This document shows, piece by piece, positions 6,698-9,983 of a stretch of 9,983 nt of DNA; position 1 is the first letter of the stretch; the number at the start of each line of letters is the position of its first letter. The translations under genes and the position numbers were made by a program. Below the pieces are notes generated by a model. The model did not search any database. It saw only the letters and a program-made list of their open reading frames with translations, and had not been told where the DNA came from. Location of the stretch: positions 1-9,983 of the forward strand of contig DGXZ01000086.1 in NCBI GenBank assembly GCA_002396485.1. The letters are read 5' to 3'. Source of the DNA: Spartobacteria bacterium UBA5019. Lineage in GTDB: Bacteria > Verrucomicrobiota > Verrucomicrobiia > Chthoniobacterales > Terrimicrobiaceae.

Positions 6698-6781
6698 GTG
6701 ACGCTTAACAAACATTTGAAGGGAGATTTTTTTGTGAATTTTGAGCCTTTTTGCGGCTATCAGATTCCTGAATTTTTTTGA
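6698..6781 (+). CDS. Possible 27-codon upstream ORF
   Basis: Within the 128-base spacer 6657-6784, a GTG at 6698 lies nine bases after AAAGGAG (6682-6688) and opens a 27-residue frame ending with TGA at 6779-6781. The peptide begins MTLNKHLKGDFFVNF and is rich in phenylalanine. It is in the same frame as the next glycosyltransferase, separated by only that stop and one codon. It might be a leader peptide that delivers ribosomes to the poorly preceded ATG 6785, or mere coincidence. Two weak 4-base stems also lie here (AGCC/GGCT at 6744-6758 and TCAG/CTGA at 6760-6771, followed by seven T), too short to call a terminator. Confidence 0.22.
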   Translation: MTLNKHLKGDFFVNFEPFCGYQIPEFF

Positions 6782-6784
6782 CGA

Positions 6785-7666
6785 ATGGATTTACCGTTCT
6801 TTTCCGTCATCACACCGAGTTGGAACCAAGGAAAATTCCTGCGTGGTTGCATCGAGTCGGTGCGGGCACAAGGAGACTCTGATTTCGAGCACTTGATTTT
6901 CGACAATTGCTCGACGGATGACACTGCAAATGTGGCGGCGGATTTTCCGCATGTGCGGTTCTTCTGCGAGAAGGATCACGGGCAGTCCGATGCCGTGAAC
7001 AAAGGACTCCGCGCGGCCCGGGGCGAAATCATTTGCTGGCTGAATTCGGATGATGAATACGAAGCTGGAGCCTTCGCCGCCTTGCGACGGGGTTTTGAAA
7101 ATCCCGACATCCAAGTGGTCTTTGGAGATGTGCGCCAGGTGGGATACGACGGCGCTGGTGACGCTCTGGCGCGCGGTTGTTTCGAGACGCGTTTGGACTT
7201 GGTGCGGTGGTGGAGCGGTCGGGTCAAGCTGCACCAGCCGGCCGTTTTTTTTCGCCGTTCCGTGCTGGAAAAAACAGGGACGCTTCGCGAGGATTTGCAC
7301 TACGCGATGGATTATGAATTTTGGTGGAGGATGTCGGAGGCTTTTCCGTTCGAGTATCTGCCTCAGGTCTTGGCAGTGCAGCACCGACAGCCCGGCTCCA
7401 AAACGATTCTGGCTTGGCAGAAGGTGCTGGAGGAGCGAGAGAAGATTTTTTCCCCCTTCTACGGATTGGTGGATTGCGGATCGCGGCCGGAACTGATGAA
7501 GCAAAAGAGAGTGGCCCTCTCGAAGATTTTTTTGGATCAAGCCTACGCTGTCGCGGGAGCCCGTCCCTCGCAAGGTCTTCAACTCATGCTGCGCTCGCTT
7601 GCGGTAAGGCCTATGGGATTTTTTGGTTTCCAGTGGGCGGGGGTTCTAAAGAGGGCGATGTTTTGA
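6785..7666 (+). CDS. Family 2 glycosyltransferase, WcaA-like
   Basis: A 293-residue GT2 enzyme. FSVITPSWNQ is at 6-15, the nucleotide-binding IFDNCSTDDT at 38-47, EKDHGQSDAVNKG at 62-74, the metal-binding WLNSDDEY at 85-92 (SDD at 88-90), and the catalytic-side YAMDYEFWWRM at 173-183. The DHGQSDAVNKG and LNSDD wording is typical of GT2 enzymes in O-antigen and capsule loci. No membrane segment is visible, so it is a cytoplasmic enzyme that likely extends a lipid-linked oligosaccharide; sugar specificity is unknown. ATG 6785 has no Shine-Dalgarno sequence and directly follows a run of T. Its stop TGA overlaps the TTG start of the next gene by three bases beyond the first T (TTGA), so the two are coupled. 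Confidence 0.92.
   Translation: MDLPFFSVITPSWNQGKFLRGCIESVRAQGDSDFEHLIFDNCSTDDTANVAADFPHVRFFCEKDHGQSDAVNKGLRAARGEIICWLNSDDEYEAGAFAALRRGFENPDIQVVFGDVRQVGYDGAGDALARGCFETRLDLVRWWSGRVKLHQPAVFFRRSVLEKTGTLREDLHYAMDYEFWWRMSEAFPFEYLPQVLAVQHRQPGSKTILAWQKVLEEREKIFSPFYGLVDCGSRPELMKQKRVALSKIFLDQAYAVAGARPSQGLQLMLRSLAVRPMGFFGFQWAGVLKRAMF
7648..7655 (+). promoter_or_regulatory. Ribosome binding site supporting the TTG start at 7663
   Basis: AAAGAGGG lies seven bases upstream of TTG 7663, within the last codons of the preceding glycosyltransferase. This is one of the few good Shine-Dalgarno sequences in the window. It supports a non-ATG start over the in-frame ATG at 7729, which would delete the hydrophobic first strand of the protein. 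Confidence 0.65.
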
Positions 7667-8538
7667 AAACCTGCATTCTTGTTTCTGTCTGGCCGGACTA
7701 CCGCTGGCTGGTTCCCATTCTTGAGGGCATGCTGGAAGAATTTTGGCCTGGTCATCCCGAGTTGATTTTAACAAGCGAGATTGGCAATGGCAGGAACTGG
7801 ACGCGAAATCTTTTGGCGGGAGTGGAGGAGGCCCAAAAAAGGGGGTTCGATTCGGTTTATTTGATCAACGAGGAGCATGTGCCGACGGGTCCATGCAATT
7901 TGGATTTTTTGGGGTCAACTCTACCGAATTTGGCATCCGAGCTTGGAGCGGTCTATGTTTCGCTGTTTGGCTGGGACAACAAGCGATTTTGCTCAAAAAG
8001 CCCCTTGCTTGACAGTGAAAAATTCCAGTGGATGCGGCTCGTGGGGCCTCGCGATCCAAGGTTTCATTTGCATCCCGCATGGTGGCGATTGGATGCGCTC
8101 AAGGCATGTTGCCATTTGGTTTTGGAAGATGGGCGAGAAAATGGTTCTGCATGGCATTTTGAAAAGTTATGCGATGATGATGATGCCAATTTGCCAAAGG
8201 AATTTATCGGTTCTTGTTATCAAGTTTGTGCGGCGAGTTGCGGAGTCGAGTCGAACGGGGCTTTGACTCAAGCAACCCGAGTTTTTCAGCGGTGGTTGGG
8301 GAACAAAGCGATGGCGGTTTTGCCTCATATGAGGGGAGATTTTTTACGCTCGGCTTGGCTTGGATTTTGGAATTTTGACGATGTTGTGAGCTCTGGGGCT
8401 TATCCGATGGTTTTTTCGGGTGTTTTGGCAAAGGGAAGGATCAATCCGGCTTTTCTCAAACATTGCCAAAGGGGTGGTTTGGTTATCAAATGGACCACGA
8501 TCATCTACAACTCACTTGAAAAGAAAATGTCCTCATGA
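7663..8538 (+). CDS. Unrecognised protein, glycosyltransferase-like by context and fold pattern
   Basis: A 291-residue protein I cannot place in a named family. It opens with a hydrophobic strand and a short loop (TCILVSVWPDYRWL, from residue 3). A segment VYLINEEHVPTGPCN at 65-79 then stands where a GT-A enzyme would have its metal-binding motif, with E70, E71 and H72 instead of DxD. HPAWWRLDAL at 137-146 resembles an acceptor-side segment. A run of four aspartates lies at 171-174, and several cysteines (149, 150, 170, 185, 189, 193) cluster in the second half. There is no signal peptide or clear membrane helix. The start is TTG 7663, chosen from the AAAGAGGG upstream; extending the frame to 7321 would only overlap the previous gene. 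It is coupled to a GT2 gene before and a GT-SGNH fusion after, so a role in the same glycan is likely. Confidence 0.65.
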   Translation: MKTCILVSVWPDYRWLVPILEGMLEEFWPGHPELILTSEIGNGRNWTRNLLAGVEEAQKRGFDSVYLINEEHVPTGPCNLDFLGSTLPNLASELGAVYVSLFGWDNKRFCSKSPLLDSEKFQWMRLVGPRDPRFHLHPAWWRLDALKACCHLVLEDGRENGSAWHFEKLCDDDDANLPKEFIGSCYQVCAASCGVESNGALTQATRVFQRWLGNKAMAVLPHMRGDFLRSAWLGFWNFDDVVSSGAYPMVFSGVLAKGRINPAFLKHCQRGGLVIKWTTIIYNSLEKKMSS

Positions 8539-9983
8539 TGAAAAATTTGCGTGCGCTATGCCGGCGTCTTCTGGCGTGGGTCGGCTGGGGACTTGGCTCA
8601 ATCACGATTTTTTTCTGGTCCCGGCCCAAGCGGGACGAGTTTCCGGTTCCGGTTCACATGCTGGTGTCGGCGTCAAGTTGGCACTGCGGTTTGCTTTCAG
8701 CCATGAGTCTGGAGTGTCACAGCCCGAAAAACTGGCGCTTTGTCATTCACGAAGATGGAACAGTCACCGAATCGCAGAGGCAGAGAATACTTAAAACACT
8801 TCCAGGCAGTCGTTTTATTTCACGGCACGAGGCGGAGAATAAAATGGCTAAGGAACTCCAGTCCTATCCGCATTGTCGCGAAAATCGCTCCAAGCATAAT
8901 TTTTTCCTTAAGTTTTTTTATTCTTTAGCATTCTTAGATCATCCAAAATTCTTGGTTTTGGATTCGGATGTTTTGTTTTTTAAAAGACCGGATGAAGTTA
9001 TCAACTGGGCAGAATCCGATTCGGTAGAAGTTTTCTACAATCAAGACACTCAGGAAAAATACTCGAGTCCGCGATGTGAAATTCAAGAGGTCTTCAAGGT
9101 AAATCTCTTTGAAAAGTTCAACTCCGGTCTCGTCTTGATGCCGACTGCTGCCATGAAGCTTGACTTGGCTGAGTCTTTTTTAGGCGCATTTGAGAAAACC
9201 GCGCACCACCCACAGTTTTTTGAGCAAACTCTTTACTGTTTGATGGCCTCAGTATGGGGCCGCGGGGGAGGGTTGCCGCTGAATTATGAAATCAGCTGGG
9301 GGTATCTGAGAGACAGGAAAGCGGTTTGTCGCCACTATGTGGGGGCTTTCAAGCACGACCTGCTTTACATTGAAGGCGCAACTTCACTTTTTCTCAAGTT
9401 GCTCCCGGATATTCTGCTTAGACCTATTAAGTTGGCTTTTCAAAAACTTTGTTTTTTATCTGTCATAGTTTTACTGATTGCAGCTCTTGTCGTTGTGGGA
9501 GGGTGCTTTTGTTTTCAAACCGACTTCAAAAAAGTCGTGAGCATAATATTCGGGGAGCCCTTTCCTTCATTGGAAGTGCGTTCCGGCATTCCCCGATTTG
9601 TTGAAAAACTTCAAAAGGATTCTTCTGTAATGGTTGGATTTATTGGTGGCTCGATAACGCAGAATGCCGGGAATGGAGGGTTTGTTTCCGCGTTGAATGA
9701 CCACCTCTCTGAGAAGTTTCCAAATGTAACAGTTCGCACATTGAATGCTGGTATGGCATCGACAGATTCTGCTTGGGGCGCGAAACGAATTGATCGCGAT
9801 CTTTTAGAAAAAAAGCCTGACTTGATCTTTGTAGAATTCGCTGTGAACGATGGAGATCGCGCTTCGTCCAGGGATATGGAGAGAATCGTTCGAAAAATCC
9901 ACGCCTTCGACCCATCAACCAATATTGTTTTTCTTTACACCACCAGTGATTCAGCCTTTCGAAAGCTGCTTGCTGGAAAGATT
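8535..9983 (+). CDS. Glycosyltransferase-SGNH hydrolase fusion, incomplete at right edge
   Basis: From ATG 8535 (a second ATG follows at 8538) the frame stays open for 483 codons to the window end. Residues about 37-280 look like a GT-A glycosyltransferase: HMLVSASSW at 41-49, VIHEDG at 70-75, FLVLDSDVLFF at 139-149 with the metal-binding D143/D145, FNSGLVLM at 195-202 and RHYVGAFKH at 266-274, a GT8-like ending. A strongly hydrophobic segment at about 305-327 follows. Residues from about 364 form the start of an SGNH domain: GFIGGSIT at 368-375 (nucleophile S373), NAGMAST at 404-410 and EFAVNDG at 434-440. The DxxH block must lie beyond the window. The first gene overlap (ATGA) couples it to the preceding protein. 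Residues 12-28 are also hydrophobic, so topology is uncertain; the simplest model puts the transferase in the cytoplasm and the SGNH domain in the periplasm. G+C drops visibly inside the gene. Confidence 0.85.
   Translation, partial: MMKNLRALCRRLLAWVGWGLGSITIFFWSRPKRDEFPVPVHMLVSASSWHCGLLSAMSLECHSPKNWRFVIHEDGTVTESQRQRILKTLPGSRFISRHEAENKMAKELQSYPHCRENRSKHNFFLKFFYSLAFLDHPKFLVLDSDVLFFKRPDEVINWAESDSVEVFYNQDTQEKYSSPRCEIQEVFKVNLFEKFNSGLVLMPTAAMKLDLAESFLGAFEKTAHHPQFFEQTLYCLMASVWGRGGGLPLNYEISWGYLRDRKAVCRHYVGAFKHDLLYIEGATSLFLKLLPDILLRPIKLAFQKLCFLSVIVLLIAALVVVGGCFCFQTDFKKVVSIIFGEPFPSLEVRSGIPRFVEKLQKDSSVMVGFIGGSITQNAGNGGFVSALNDHLSEKFPNVTVRTLNAGMASTDSAWGAKRIDRDLLEKKPDLIFVEFAVNDGDRASSRDMERIVRKIHAFDPSTNIVFLYTTSDSAFRKLLAGKI

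Noticed and set aside
6744..6779. Intrinsic terminator in the spacer before the GT2 gene
   Set aside because: The stems are only four base pairs, although seven T follow; too weak to call.
7321..7662. Long N-terminal extension of the unrecognised protein
   Set aside because: It is a shifted-frame shadow of the GT2 gene, which has clear motifs; AAAGAGGG before TTG 7663 marks the start.
8740..8928. Short ORFs at 8420-8794 and 8740-8928
   Set aside because: They are out-of-frame shadows of the long open frame that starts at 8535.
9501..9512. Lipobox-like VGGC at the end of the membrane segment of the fusion protein
   Set aside because: It is internal to a continuous frame with no start codon context for a separate lipoprotein; the match to the lipobox is partial.
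9611..9922. Reverse-strand ORFs near the right edge
   Set aside because: They lie opposite the SGNH domain, which has recognisable motifs on the plus strand.

Overview
The window is a gene-dense, all-plus-strand stretch of bacterial DNA. Most genes make or modify a surface glycan, and a toxin-antitoxin-like pair sits in the middle. Moderate-to-high G+C, few clear Shine-Dalgarno sites, stop/start overlaps between genes, and intergenic purine-rich repeats with a 9-base period suggest an environmental Gram-negative bacterium, perhaps of the Verrucomicrobiota/Planctomycetota group. That placement is an impression, not a demonstration. No rRNA, tRNA, CRISPR array or insertion sequence is visible.

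Layout. (1) 1-3069: an AAA ATPase of the AAA_14/DUF4143 type (open at the left edge), a membrane-anchored SGNH-like protein, and a family 2 glycosyltransferase of the dolichyl-phosphate-sugar synthase type. They are tightly packed and probably co-transcribed. (2) 3070-3262: a 193-base spacer with a CACAGAG repeat. (3) 3263-4147: an exostosin-like glycosyltransferase standing alone. (4) 4148-4226: a short spacer with a perfect inverted repeat. (5) 4227-6656: an AbiEi-like antitoxin/regulator, an AbiEii-like nucleotidyltransferase and a GT2 glycosyltransferase, each overlapping the next. (6) 6657-6784: a spacer with a second 9-base-period repeat and a possible 27-codon ORF. (7) 6785-9983: a GT2 glycosyltransferase, an unrecognised glycosyltransferase-like protein, and a large open frame running off the right edge.

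The most notable object is that last frame. Read by hand from ATG 8535 it has no stop for 483 codons. It encodes a glycosyltransferase domain with a DSD motif, a hydrophobic membrane segment, and then an SGNH hydrolase domain with GGSIT and VND motifs. It looks like a single polypeptide joining sugar transfer to an esterase or acyltransferase-type domain.

Together the genes suggest glycan assembly (four or five sugar transferases) plus glycan acylation or deacylation (two SGNH-type proteins). The sugars, acceptor and final polymer cannot be read from the sequence.
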